64,000 bases of DNA from Desulfocicer vacuolatum DSM 3385 (GCF_900176365.1 NZ_FWXY01000011.1:107312-171311), one strand, 5' to 3'. Shown: positions 10,545 to 19,200, counted from the stretch's first letter. Numbers and translations: made by a program. The notes: generated by a model not told the origin, from the letters alone.

Positions 10545-10740
10545 TGAATGACGGTAGATTCCTGTATGAGTGAGGGGAATCCTGTGAAAACCAGGAGCGG
10601 ACCCGCCGCTGTAACTGGTATTTTTTTGTTCAAAACCGTGATGTAAAATAACTGCCGGTTGTTTTAGGGGCGGCTTAAAGATTTAAAATTATACCGGAAG
10701 CCAGAAGACCTGTCTGAAACAAGTGACCTGGAAATGTGCA
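10545..10740 (+). promoter_or_regulatory. Cobalamin riboswitch
   Basis: The aptamer hallmarks are present in order: GGGAATCCTGTGAAAACC, then GAGCGGACCCGCCGCTGTAA, and at the 3' side CCGGAAGCCAGAAGACCTG. These match the conserved core of adenosylcobalamin-responsive leaders. Boundaries are approximate. It stands directly before the BtuC-type permease and an intrinsic terminator, so it should repress importer transcription when cobalamin is plentiful. Confidence 0.93.
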
Positions 10741-10787
10741 CGCGGTTGGACAGGGTTACTACACCATTTGAGGATACAATACGGCGT

Positions 10788-10823
10788 CCCCATATCGATT
10801 AAAATATCGGTATGGGTTTTTTT
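10788..10823 (+). terminator. Riboswitch expression-platform terminator
   Basis: CCCATATCGAT and ATATCGGTATGGG form a hairpin with an AT-rich loop, followed immediately by seven T. It lies between the aptamer and the permease start codon. This indicates control by transcription termination, and it excludes translation starts located upstream of it. Confidence 0.85.
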
Positions 10824-10854
10824 GTGCCTGTGGATTAAAGGGAGCCTTTTTGTT

Positions 10855-11904
10855 GTGAATTGGATTCAGCCATGTCTGACTGCAGGGAGAACACAGATAC
10901 TTGCAGGTCTCTTTTCCATACTTCTTTTGGGCCTTGTGGTGTTATCTGCCTCCCTTGGGTATATGAAGATAGAGTTTTTTGATGTCTTAAAAATTATCCT
11001 TGCCCGCTTACCGGGCCAGGCCCATCTGGCAGAGGCCGTTTCCCAGGCTTCCCAAGTGGTTGTGATGGATGTGCGTCTGCCACGGATATTGACCTGTGCC
11101 GCCGTGGGGGGAGGACTTGCCCTGTCCGGGGTTATTTTTCAAGGGATTTTATTAAATCCCCTGGCAGACCCTTATACATTGGGGGTTTCTGCCGGGGCTG
11201 CCTTTGGTGCCTGTTTTGCCATTTTGCTGAATCTGGGTGCCGCTTTTGTGTCTGTACCTCTGTTTGCCTTTGCCGGGGCCTGTCTCACCCTGTTTTTTGT
11301 GATTTTCCTTTCCTACACCGGTAAAAACTCCGCTGCGGTTCTCTCTTCCAACAGCCTTATTCTTTCCGGTATTATTGTGGCTGCCATTTTATCTGCGGGC
11401 ATCAGCTTTTTAAAATATACCGCAGATGAACAGGTTTCCATTATTATCTTCTGGCTCATGGGCAGCTTTGCATCCAAGACCTGGCTGGATGTGGGGGTGA
11501 CCCTGTTGAGCCTTGTCCTTGGACTTTTGGTGTCCATGGTGTTTGCCAGGGATTTGAATCTTATCTCCCTGGGGGAACGATCCGCCGCAAGCCTTGGAGT
11601 GGACACCCGCAAGGTAACACTGATGCTGCTGGTGACAGGTTCCATGCTGGCGGCGGTGTCTGTGTCTGTGTCTGGGATTATCGGGTTTGTGGGACTGTTG
11701 GTGCCTCATATGGTGCGACTTTTCACAGGGCCGGACAATCGACGTCTGATTCCCGTATCTTTGCTGGCCGGGGCCCTGTTGCTGCTGGGGGCTGACACCA
11801 TTACCCGGGCTGTTCTGCCCCATGAAATTCCCATTGGCATTTTAACGGCCCTCATCGGCGGGCCCGTGTTTTGCTGGATATTTAAACGGGGGGCCATTCG
11901 GTAG
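10855..11904 (+). CDS. btuC: FecCD/BtuC-family ABC transporter permease (cobalamin or corrinoid)
   Basis: The membrane subunit of an importer of vitamin B12-type compounds. The 349-residue protein is strongly hydrophobic with about ten helices and typical family motifs (RLPRILTCAAVGGGLALSG, NPLADPYTLGVSAGAAFGA, GFVGLLVPHMVR). The GTG at 10855, with an AGGGAG site 10 bp upstream, is chosen. Longer reading frames starting at 10723 would overlap the riboswitch and its terminator, and the extra residues are not family-like. The ATPase gene begins 6 bp downstream. Riboswitch control and the corrinoid genes that follow support cobalamin or a precursor as cargo. Iron-siderophore permeases share the fold but lack this context. 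Confidence 0.9.
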   Translation: MNWIQPCLTAGRTQILAGLFSILLLGLVVLSASLGYMKIEFFDVLKIILARLPGQAHLAEAVSQASQVVVMDVRLPRILTCAAVGGGLALSGVIFQGILLNPLADPYTLGVSAGAAFGACFAILLNLGAAFVSVPLFAFAGACLTLFFVIFLSYTGKNSAAVLSSNSLILSGIIVAAILSAGISFLKYTADEQVSIIIFWLMGSFASKTWLDVGVTLLSLVLGLLVSMVFARDLNLISLGERSAASLGVDTRKVTLMLLVTGSMLAAVSVSVSGIIGFVGLLVPHMVRLFTGPDNRRLIPVSLLAGALLLLGADTITRAVLPHEIPIGILTALIGGPVFCWIFKRGAIR

Positions 11905-11910
11905 AAGACC

Positions 11911-12714
11911 ATGAAACAGGCGCTTACACCCACCGGCCCTGACATTTTTCTTGACAATGTCTCCTTTGCCTATGAAAAAGAGCCGGTGCTCAAGGAAATT
12001 TCACTTACCTTTGAACCGGGGCGTTTTTACTCCATACTGGGCCCCAACGGGTGTGGCAAAACCACATTGCTGGATCTTCTCATCGGGCACATGACCCCTG
12101 ACAAAGGGCGTGTGTTTCTGAGGGGAAAGGAGTTGGCAGCATGGTCCAGAAAAAAAATCGCCCGCACCATCGCCCTGGTATCTCAAAACTATAATATTAA
12201 TTTTCCGTTCACCGTGGAAGAGGTGATTATGATGGGCAGACATCCCTGGATTCCACGTTTTTCCCAGCCGGACCAAAAGGATATGGACAGGGTCAAGGCG
12301 GTGATGGCACGGACGGGTACAGATACCTTTCATGACAGAAAAATAACAGCCTTGAGCGGTGGTGAACGCCAGCGGTGTGTGTTTGCCAGGGCCCTTTGCC
12401 AGGATACCCCCATTCTTTTTTTGGATGAGGCCTTTTCCAACATGGATATCAGCCACACCCTGCGTCTTTTGAATCTTGTTAAAGAGGAAGTGTCAATGCA
12501 GAATCGCACGGTGATCTCGGTATTCCATGATATTAACCTTGCATCCATCTGGTCGGATCATTTGATTTTCATGAAACAGGGCAGGGTGGCTGCATGCGGC
12601 CCCACGGACGAAGTTATGAATGCGGCTGTTATTGAAGAGGTTTTTCAGGTGGAAAGCCACGTGGCATACAATGAATACTCCCGGGCCAGGCAGGCCTGTT
12701 TTAAGGCGGGATGA
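11911..12714 (+). CDS. btuD: ABC transporter ATP-binding subunit (BtuD/FecE family)
   Basis: Powers the importer formed with the preceding permease. The 267-residue protein has Walker A GPNGCGKT (residues 44-51), Q-loop SQNYN, signature LSGGERQR, Walker B ILFLDEAFSNMD and the switch His in VFHDIN. It follows the permease by 6 bp and its stop lies 1 bp before the binding-protein ATG, so the three genes form one riboswitch-controlled unit. The signature and length are standard for the BtuD/FecE group. Substrate assignment rests on context. Confidence 0.92.
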   Translation: MKQALTPTGPDIFLDNVSFAYEKEPVLKEISLTFEPGRFYSILGPNGCGKTTLLDLLIGHMTPDKGRVFLRGKELAAWSRKKIARTIALVSQNYNINFPFTVEEVIMMGRHPWIPRFSQPDQKDMDRVKAVMARTGTDTFHDRKITALSGGERQRCVFARALCQDTPILFLDEAFSNMDISHTLRLLNLVKEEVSMQNRTVISVFHDINLASIWSDHLIFMKQGRVAACGPTDEVMNAAVIEEVFQVESHVAYNEYSRARQACFKAG

Positions 12715-12715
12715 T

Positions 12716-13795
12716 ATGGTGAGTCTGAACAAAAAAAAGGTGCTATCCAGGGGGAACGGCCATGGGGCATGGCTGATCATTTTATTTGCATTATTTGCAG
12801 CAATGTCCGGTTTTTTTCTCAATTTCCGGATCGGGGCATGTGAAAATGTTTTTTGGAAGGCAGGCAGGGGCAGGGGACTTCAGTTTTTTTTCTGGGTGAT
12901 TATGTGCTGGCAGTTTGCCCATGGCGTGACCTTTGCCGGAGCCACGGAAATAGTTGATGCCCGGGGAGAGACAGTGACATTTGACCGGCCCTTTCAGCGC
13001 ATCATCTCCCTTTATGGCGCCCACACGGAAAATCTTTTTTTTCTGGGCCTTGATCAGGAGATCATCGGGGTTTCTAAAAATGAATGCTACCCTGAAGCGG
13101 CAAAACAAAAAAAGTGGTTTTCCTACCATGATGATCCTGAAAAATTCCTGGCAGCCGAACCGGATCTTGTGCTGGTTCGTCCCATGGTGGAGAGGGGATA
13201 CCCTGCTTTGATTGAGAGATTACGAAAGTCCGGCATCACGGTGGTGTCCCTTCAGCCTTCCTCGGTGGATGGACTTTACCGATACTGGATGGCATTGGGG
13301 ACGCTTACAGGTAAAAGAGAAAGGGCCAAAACGATGATCCGGGATTTTAAGGCCCGGGTGTCTTATTTTTCGCAATTAACCCGGGATGTTAAAAAAAAGA
13401 AACGGGTCTACTTTGAAGCCATCCATTCCCGCATGAAAACATTTGTACCAGGGTCCATGGCTATCTTTGTCCTGGAAAGTGCCGGGGGGCTGAATGTGGC
13501 CCCGGATGCGGTATCTTCCCGGGGAACCAATATCGGCATATACGGCAAAGAACGGATTTTGTCCCATGCCGGGGAGATTGATGTATTTCTGGCCCAGACC
13601 GGTGTCATGAATCACACCTCCCTGGAGATTATTAAAAAAGAGCCGGGATTTCGTATCATCCGGGCTGTAAAGGAAAATCAGGTTTACTTAATTGATGAAG
13701 TGCTGGTGTCCCGGCCTATTTTCAGGCTTCTTATCGGCATTGAAACCATAGGGAAAATACTGTATCCGAAACGTTTTGGATCGGATTTTATATAA
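12716..13795 (+). CDS. btuF: Periplasmic substrate-binding protein of the corrinoid importer (BtuF-like)
   Basis: Captures the corrinoid in the periplasm and delivers it to the permease. The core from about residue 78 matches class III binding proteins: RGETVTFDRPFQRIISLYGAHTE, EPDLVLVRP, and a long backbone helix in GTLTGKRERAKTM. The N-terminus is unusual. Two hydrophobic stretches (about residues 19-38 and 57-72) precede the mature domain, so export may use the second one from an internal start such as the ATG at 12902, or the protein may be membrane-anchored. The ATG at 12716 follows the ATPase stop by 1 bp. The stop codon TAA is contributed by the ATATAA end of a repeat unit. Confidence 0.82.
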   Translation: MVSLNKKKVLSRGNGHGAWLIILFALFAAMSGFFLNFRIGACENVFWKAGRGRGLQFFFWVIMCWQFAHGVTFAGATEIVDARGETVTFDRPFQRIISLYGAHTENLFFLGLDQEIIGVSKNECYPEAAKQKKWFSYHDDPEKFLAAEPDLVLVRPMVERGYPALIERLRKSGITVVSLQPSSVDGLYRYWMALGTLTGKRERAKTMIRDFKARVSYFSQLTRDVKKKKRVYFEAIHSRMKTFVPGSMAIFVLESAGGLNVAPDAVSSRGTNIGIYGKERILSHAGEIDVFLAQTGVMNHTSLEIIKKEPGFRIIRAVKENQVYLIDEVLVSRPIFRLLIGIETIGKILYPKRFGSDFI

Positions 13796-13838
13796 CCGCC
13801 ACGGGCAGTACCGGATCAGAATACGGTCTGTTTCTGGC
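13788..13838 (+). repeat. B-type repeat fragment with inverted centre
   Basis: It begins like other B units (TATATAACCGCCACGGGCAG). The next segment, ACCGGATCAGAATACGGTCTG, is the reverse complement of the normal B centre. Its first bases encode the last codon and stop of the upstream gene. Confidence 0.7.
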
Positions 13839-13872
13839 AGTGATAACGAACATAGATGAGGTAATGAATATA

Positions 13873-14580
13873 ATGGATAATCAAGGAAAATTGTATGGTA
13901 TCGGCGTGGGCCCCGGAGATCCGGAGCTGCTCACTTTAAAAGCCGTGAGAGTGATTAATGAAGCAGATGTGGTTTTCACAGCGGCATCGGCCAAGAGAAG
14001 CTACAGTCTGGCCATGGAGATTGCCCGGCCCCACCTGTCTGACTCTGTGACCCTGGAATCTTTGTCCTTTACCATGACAGAAGATAAAGGGGCCACCGAA
14101 GCTGCCTGGGATGCCAATGCTGAAAAAATTGCCGCAGTGATGAAGGAAGGCAAAAATGCGGCATTTTTGACCCTGGGAGATCCCATGACTTACTCTACTT
14201 TTGGATATATTTTAAAGAGTTTGAAAAAAATCATGCCCCGGGCCCAGGTGGAGACCATCCCCGGAATCACCTCCTTTCATGCCGCTGCAGCCCGCTTGAA
14301 CAGAACCTTGGTGGAGGGGGAAGAATCCCTTCTTGTCACCTCCGGGGCCTATGGTGGAAACCAGCTGCAACGGGTGGGAAATGCCGTTGAAAACATTGTG
14401 ATGATGAAAGCCTATAAAAATATCAAAAAGAACAATGAGGCCCTGGCTGCCAGCGGTATGCTTGAGAACAGTGTGGCCGTCACTAAATGCGGCCGCCATG
14501 GAGAAGAGATCATTCAGGACATTCGATCCCTGGAAACCCGTGACCCGGATTATTGGACATTGATTCTGGCCGGTAAATGA
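13873..14580 (+). CDS. cbiL: Precorrin-2/cobalt-factor II C20-methyltransferase
   Basis: Adds the C20 methyl group in early corrin-ring synthesis using S-adenosylmethionine. The 235-residue protein has the tetrapyrrole methylase fold with YGIGVGPGDPELLTLKA at the N-terminus, the FLTLGDPMTYSTF loop and the IPGITSFHAAAA motif typical of CbiL/CobI. The ATG at 13873 lies 11 bp after a GAGGT site; an in-frame ATG at 13864 sits too close to it. It follows the importer but is separated from it by a repeat fragment. The anaerobic character of the cluster (CbiG present) makes the cobalt-factor II substrate more likely. Confidence 0.9.
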   Translation: MDNQGKLYGIGVGPGDPELLTLKAVRVINEADVVFTAASAKRSYSLAMEIARPHLSDSVTLESLSFTMTEDKGATEAAWDANAEKIAAVMKEGKNAAFLTLGDPMTYSTFGYILKSLKKIMPRAQVETIPGITSFHAAAARLNRTLVEGEESLLVTSGAYGGNQLQRVGNAVENIVMMKAYKNIKKNNEALAASGMLENSVAVTKCGRHGEEIIQDIRSLETRDPDYWTLILAGK

Positions 14581-14696
14581 GGGATGGTTTTCCACGATAT
14601 GGTCTGGCTTTCCAACCTGGGTAACTGATACAGTGCTACCGTTACCGCTGCCTTTATTTCCGGGCCTTATGTGGTGGCATGAAAAACAATTGTGAA

Positions 14697-14827
14697 GTAA
14701 ATATTCGGTCATCACCCCATCTTCACCTGTTTGGGCCTGCTCACATAGCAATAGTATGCTACGCAGTCCCAAACAGGCAAATATGGGGCACTGCCCAAAC
14801 ATTTACATTACCAAGCCGAATATTTAC
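14697..14827. repeat. Palindromic element P, copy 2, upstream of cbiET
   Basis: A 131-bp near-complete palindrome. Outer 12-bp perfect arms are GTAAATATTCGG and CCGAATATTTAC. Inside are CCCCAT/ATGGGG and CCTGTTTGGG/CCCAAACAGG, and a central TAGCA/TGCTA pair. The same sequence skeleton lies before carA at 2035-2170. It ends 19 bp before the cbiET start and would fold into a long leader hairpin. Confidence 0.85.
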
Positions 14828-14846
14828 ACTGTGAAGGAAAATAACC

Positions 14847-16145
14847 ATGTCAAATGTGCATGTTATCGGCCTTGGGCTTTCCAGGGAAGATCTGACCCTG
14901 AAGCATCTTGAAATAATAAAAACAGCAGATCTTCTGGTGGGGGGACAACGGCATCTGGATTATTTCAGGGAAAACCATGTTGAAAAGGTGGTTATCACCC
15001 GGGATATTGCGTTGGTGATCCAGAAGATAAAAGAGCGCATGGATTCACAAAAGGTAGTGGTTCTGGCTTCGGGGGACCCATTATTTTATGGTATTGGTGC
15101 CACCCTGGTAAAGGCCCTTGGCCGGGAAAAGGTGGAGATTCATCCCAATATTTCATCCCCTGCAGCGGCCTTTGCCGCCATGGGTGAGCCCTGGCAGGAT
15201 GCTCGCCTGATAAGTTTCCATGGCCGGGTGTCGGATGATTTTGAACACCTTGTGAAAACTGAAAACAAGATTGGCATACTCACCGATGCCACCCATACCC
15301 CCGGGTGGATTGCAAAGTTCCTGTTGTCCAGAAAAATAACAGATTTCCATTGCCATGTATTTGAACGTCTGGGCAGTGGGGATGCAAAGAGTTATATCTT
15401 TGATGATCTCTCTCTGGTGGATACGCACACCTTTGCCATGCCCAATGTTGTGGTGCTTAAACGACAAAAACAAGAGGACTCTTTTTGCCATGGAAGAAAA
15501 TCAACCGCTTCCATGCACAGGGATGGAAAAGACCGGGCCGTTTCATGTGAAGCCGTACCACCTCCTGTTTATCCTGGAATGCCCGATGATCAGTTTTTTC
15601 ATGAAAATGGCCTTATCACCAAATCCGAGGTGAGAAGCGTTGCCCTGTCAAAGTTGAAACTTGATGCACAGGATTACACCTTCTGGGATCTGGGGGCGGG
15701 TTCCGGCTCTGTCTCCATTGAGGTGTCCCGATTTTTGTCCCGGGGCCAATTGTTTGCTGTGGAGAAAAATGAAAAGCGAATTGTGCTGATTGAACGGAAT
15801 AAGCAGAAATTCTGTGTGCCCAATTTAACAGTGTGCCACGGGAGTCTGCCCGGTGCCATGGATGCCTTACCCGATCCGGACAGGGTTTTTGTGGGAGGCG
15901 GGGGTAAAAATATTGCCCGGATCATCCATCGGGCCGGAGACAGGCTTTCCATGCATGGGGTCATGGTGATTAACACGGTTCTGGTTCAAACCATGTATCT
16001 TGCAGTTGAAGCGCTTAAAAAAATGGGATTTAAAACACAATTTGTGCAGCTCCAGGTGGCGGGGTCCAGTCCCATGCCCTTTGGGGAGCGCCTTGAGGCT
16101 TTGAATCCTGTGTGGATTATCACCGGGGAAAAACAGGGCCTGTAG
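14847..16145 (+). CDS. cbiET: Bifunctional precorrin-6Y/cobalt-precorrin C5,15-methyltransferase and C12-decarboxylase
   Basis: A fusion of the two enzymes that methylate C5 and C15 and decarboxylate ring C acetate. Residues 1-210 are the CbiE tetrapyrrole methylase (VHVIGLGLSREDLTLKH, LASGDPLFYGIG, PNISSPAAAFA). After a Cys/His-containing linker, residues from about 245 form CbiT, a Rossmann methyltransferase with FWDLGAGSGSVSIEVSR and FVGGGGKN. The 432-residue length matches CobL-type fusions. A GAAGGAAAA site precedes the ATG. The linker (about residues 212-240) looks poorly conserved and carries two prolines before YPGMPDDQF, as expected for an interdomain hinge. Confidence 0.93.
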   Translation: MSNVHVIGLGLSREDLTLKHLEIIKTADLLVGGQRHLDYFRENHVEKVVITRDIALVIQKIKERMDSQKVVVLASGDPLFYGIGATLVKALGREKVEIHPNISSPAAAFAAMGEPWQDARLISFHGRVSDDFEHLVKTENKIGILTDATHTPGWIAKFLLSRKITDFHCHVFERLGSGDAKSYIFDDLSLVDTHTFAMPNVVVLKRQKQEDSFCHGRKSTASMHRDGKDRAVSCEAVPPPVYPGMPDDQFFHENGLITKSEVRSVALSKLKLDAQDYTFWDLGAGSGSVSIEVSRFLSRGQLFAVEKNEKRIVLIERNKQKFCVPNLTVCHGSLPGAMDALPDPDRVFVGGGGKNIARIIHRAGDRLSMHGVMVINTVLVQTMYLAVEALKKMGFKTQFVQLQVAGSSPMPFGERLEALNPVWIITGEKQGL

Positions 16146-16167
16146 TCTATCCATTTTCAATATTTAC

Positions 16168-16342
16168 AAACTGCCACGGGCAGGCATTATTCTGAGCTCG
16201 TTCTGCCCACAACAAAAATAAAAATACGCCTCTGATTTGCGGAGTATTTCATATAAGTGCCATGGGCAGACCTTATTTTGACCTCGGTCAGCCCTCAACA
16301 AAGCTTGAAATACGCCTCTGATTTGCGGAGTGTTTCATATAA
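16168..16342 (+). repeat. Two tandem B-type repeat units
   Basis: Units at 16168-16256 and 16257-16342 each carry the CTGCCACGGGCAG- or GTGCCATGGGCAGA-type start and the tail GCCTCTGATTTGCGGAGT.TTTCATATAA. The second unit starts where the first ends, showing head-to-tail arrangement without an A hairpin. They lie between cbiET and cbiF. Confidence 0.85.
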
Positions 16343-16383
16343 AACAATCTGTGATTGATAAAAATAAAGGAGAGTTAATAATC

Positions 16384-17151
16384 ATGTCAACCAACCCAGT
16401 ACTCTTTGTGGGGGCAGGTCCCGGAGACCCCGATCTCATCACTGTGAAGGGACAAAAAGCACTTCAGCAGGCAGACCTTATTATATATGCGGGCTCCCTG
16501 GTTCCCCGGGAGCTGCTCACCTGGAACCCAAAGGCCGAGGCTGTGGACAGTGCACCCTTGAATCTGGATGAGATCGTAGAGTTGATACAAAAGGCCCATG
16601 GGGAAAATAAGAAAGTGGTGCGTCTGCACACCGGAGATCCATCTCTTTACGGTGCTATCTTTGAACAGATGAGGGCTTTGGATAAATATGAAATCTCCTA
16701 TAAGGTGATACCCGGTGTCACTGCTGCCTTTGCCGCAGCTGCTGCCATGGGCATGGAGTACACCCTTCCCGAGGTGACACAGACCCTGATTTTAACCCGG
16801 ATTTCCGGACGAACCCCGGTGCCGGATCAGGAGGCGCTGACCTTGCTTGCGGCCCACCGGAGTTCCATGGCCATTTATTTGAGCATTGCCCATGTGGAAC
16901 GGGTGCAGGAGATTCTGGCGGAAAATTATGGTCCGGAAAGCACCTGCGCCATTGCCTACAAGGTGAGCCATCCCCAGGAACGCATTGTGTTCACCAAAAT
17001 AAATGCCCTGGCTGCCACGGTAAAGACGGAAAAGCTCAACCGCCAGGCTTTGATTCTTGTGGGAAGAGCCGTGGAAGCGGCCCATGAAAAACCGGAAGTG
17101 ATAAAATCAAAACTTTATGATGCGGGATTTGCCCATGGTTTCAGATCCTGA
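16384..17151 (+). CDS. cbiF: Cobalt-precorrin-4/precorrin-4 C11-methyltransferase
   Basis: Methylates C11 of the ring-contracted corrin intermediate. The 255-residue protein has the family start FVGAGPGDPDLITVKGQKAL, the RLHTGDPSLYGAI loop and VIPGVTAAFAAAAAMG, which together distinguish CbiF/CobM from the other methylases of the cluster. The ATG at 16384 follows a strong AAAGGAGAG site; the reading frame extends upstream into the repeat but without such a site. Its 3' end overlaps the start of cbiG, indicating co-translation. Confidence 0.94.
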   Translation: MSTNPVLFVGAGPGDPDLITVKGQKALQQADLIIYAGSLVPRELLTWNPKAEAVDSAPLNLDEIVELIQKAHGENKKVVRLHTGDPSLYGAIFEQMRALDKYEISYKVIPGVTAAFAAAAAMGMEYTLPEVTQTLILTRISGRTPVPDQEALTLLAAHRSSMAIYLSIAHVERVQEILAENYGPESTCAIAYKVSHPQERIVFTKINALAATVKTEKLNRQALILVGRAVEAAHEKPEVIKSKLYDAGFAHGFRS

Positions 17152-18193
17152 AAAAATATGCATCTGGGCCATCACCCCCGGTGGAATTATCCTGGGGGAA
17201 AAACTCCAGGCCCATTTTCCCGGAAGTGATTTCATGGTCTCTTCCGGTGCTTTGGGAAAAAATCCTTTACCCGTCACTGCCGGGCTTTTTAACCGCCTGG
17301 GCACTGCCCTGGAAAAGGATTTCAAGCATTATGACGGCCATATCTGCATTTTTTCAACGGGTATTGCCGTGCGCCTGCTGGCTCCTTTGCTCCATTCCAA
17401 GTTAAACGATCCGGCTGTGGTGGTGATGGATGACAGAGGACTTCACGCCATCAGTTTGATTTCCGGTCATCTGGGGGGGGGAAATGAACTTGCCCACCGG
17501 GCGGCCGGGGCCACCGGGGCCACGCCGGTGATTACCACTGCCACGGATGTCAATGCGCTGCCGTCCATTGACATGATTGCCCAAAAATGCGGGTTTGTCA
17601 TTGAGAATCCACAGTTGATAAAAACCGTGAACATGGCGTTTTTGAAAAGAGAGAAAGTGGCCCTTGTTGATCCTTTGCCCTGTCTTGTTAAATCCCTTTG
17701 TGAAGAATTTCTGGAAGAACCGGGGCAATCCGGAAAAAAGACGGTTTTCATCCAGTGCAGTGACAAGGTGGAACCTGTTCCACGTGAAACCCTTGTGTTG
17801 AGACCCAAATCATTGGTGGCAGGTATGGGATGTAACCGCGGCACCGATCAGGCAGAGTTGTGGGCATTATTGTGTGACTCTTTTGAAAAACACGGCTTGT
17901 CATTACAAAGCCTTGCTGCCCTTGGAACCACCGAAGTAAAAGCCGATGAACCGGGGCTTCTGGATTTGGCCCGATCCCTGGATGTCCCCATTTTATTTTA
18001 TGATAAAGAAACATTGAATTCAGTTAAAAATATACAAAATCCATCCAAAACGGTGGAAAAATTTCTGGGAGTAAAAAGCGTATGCGAAGCAGCAGCGATT
18101 CTGGCGTCACACAACGGAAAACTGGTGGTACCCAAGATAAAAAAGGGCAATGCAACCCTTGCAGTGGCAAGAATAGAGCCCGATTATTTGTAA
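17135..18193 (+). CDS. cbiG: Cobalt-precorrin-5A hydrolase
   Basis: Opens the delta-lactone of cobalt-precorrin-5A and releases acetaldehyde, a step special to the oxygen-independent route. The 352-residue protein has the N-terminal CbiG domain (ICIWAITPGGIILGEKL) and the central HICIFSTGIAVRLLAPLL and DDRGLHAISLISGHLGGGNELA motifs. The C-terminal domain carries LVAGMGCNRGT and LGTTEVKADEPGL. The ATG at 17135 starts within cbiF; another ATG at 17117 is in frame. The final 112 bases also encode the N-terminus of cbiH in another frame. Presence of this gene marks the pathway as anaerobic. Confidence 0.94.
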   Translation: MVSDPEKICIWAITPGGIILGEKLQAHFPGSDFMVSSGALGKNPLPVTAGLFNRLGTALEKDFKHYDGHICIFSTGIAVRLLAPLLHSKLNDPAVVVMDDRGLHAISLISGHLGGGNELAHRAAGATGATPVITTATDVNALPSIDMIAQKCGFVIENPQLIKTVNMAFLKREKVALVDPLPCLVKSLCEEFLEEPGQSGKKTVFIQCSDKVEPVPRETLVLRPKSLVAGMGCNRGTDQAELWALLCDSFEKHGLSLQSLAALGTTEVKADEPGLLDLARSLDVPILFYDKETLNSVKNIQNPSKTVEKFLGVKSVCEAAAILASHNGKLVVPKIKKGNATLAVARIEPDYL

Positions 18194-18966
18194 TTGGAAC
18201 CGGACCGGGGGATGTATCCTATATGGCACCCCGGGCAGCAACGCTTCTGGAAATGTCTGATTCCGTTGCCGGCTACACCACATACATTGATCTTATCCAT
18301 GATGCCATTGGTGATAAAAAAATTATTTCCACCGGCATGATGAAGGAAGTGGACAGGGTGGAAATGGCCATTGCCGAGGCATTGAAAGGCACCACCTGTT
18401 CCCTGGTATCCGGGGGGGATTCCGGTATCTACGCCATGGCGGGTCTGGTGTTTGAAATGTGCGAAAAAAAGGGACTGACCCTGGTGCGCCATGGAGAGGC
18501 CTGTCCTGAAAACAGTGACGGCACCTGCCTTGAAATTGAGGTGGTTCCGGGTATTCCGGCCCTTGCCGCCGGTGCATCCCTTGTGGGTGCCCCCTTGACC
18601 CACGATTTTGCCGTTATCAGCTTAAGCGATCTCTTAACTCCCTGGGAAAAAATTGAAAAGCGAATTTCTGCTGCGGCCAGCGCCGACTTTGTCATTGCCA
18701 TATACAACCCCAAAAGCAAAAAAAGGGACTGGCAGCTTGCCCGGGCCCGGGATCTGATCATGGAGCATAGGAAAGGCGATACACCGGTGGGGGTTGTCAC
18801 CTCTGCCATGCGAGAACAGCAGAAGATTTCTGTCACCACCCTGGAAAAAATGGATGAATCCCATGTGGATATGCAGACCATTTTATTGGTGGGTAATGAG
18901 GCCTCGGTGCCCTATCTTGATTTTATGTACACCCCCAGGGGGTATTCCAAAAAGTATGAGATATAG
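18082..18966 (+). CDS. cbiH: Cobalt-factor III/precorrin-3B C17-methyltransferase
   Basis: Methylates C17 and contracts the macrocycle. The methylase core begins at about residue 34 (LFVIGTGPGDVSYMAPRA) and includes SGGDSGIYAMAG, VVPGIPALAAGASLVGAPLTHDF and AIYNPKSKKRDWQL, all diagnostic of CbiH/CobJ. The 294-residue length includes a ~33-residue hydrophilic N-terminal extension read in a different frame over the end of cbiG. No other ATG, GTG or TTG start occurs in frame before the core, and GGGAG lies 10 bp before the ATG at 18082, so the overlap appears real unless a rarer start codon is used. Confidence 0.92.
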   Translation: MRSSSDSGVTQRKTGGTQDKKGQCNPCSGKNRARLFVIGTGPGDVSYMAPRAATLLEMSDSVAGYTTYIDLIHDAIGDKKIISTGMMKEVDRVEMAIAEALKGTTCSLVSGGDSGIYAMAGLVFEMCEKKGLTLVRHGEACPENSDGTCLEIEVVPGIPALAAGASLVGAPLTHDFAVISLSDLLTPWEKIEKRISAAASADFVIAIYNPKSKKRDWQLARARDLIMEHRKGDTPVGVVTSAMREQQKISVTTLEKMDESHVDMQTILLVGNEASVPYLDFMYTPRGYSKKYEI

Positions 18967-19200
18967 AACAATGGGTCAGCAGCACTTCCAAGTATGTCTT
19001 TTAACTGCGTTTGCGGATATGTAAGTTGTTGAAATTACGTTGATGGAAACTGTTTGTTCCCGGTTTTAAGCGCATATGACTCCAAAATTAGAATTGCTGT
19101 GGGGTCAGACTTGTGATTGCGCCCCAAAGGGGGTATGTTCACCTGGGAAATCCTGGAAATGTTCCAGAGTTAATTTGACAGTCTGAAAAAAGGAGACACC

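Noticed and set aside
10723..10854. Upstream extension of the permease gene to 10723
   Set aside because: It would translate the riboswitch 3' part and its terminator; GTG 10855 has a ribosome site and gives normal family length.
18967..19200. Small gene or second riboswitch before cobO
   Set aside because: Only a GGGGTCAGAC motif and a short GC-rich inverted segment are visible; no aptamer core and no coding frame of note.
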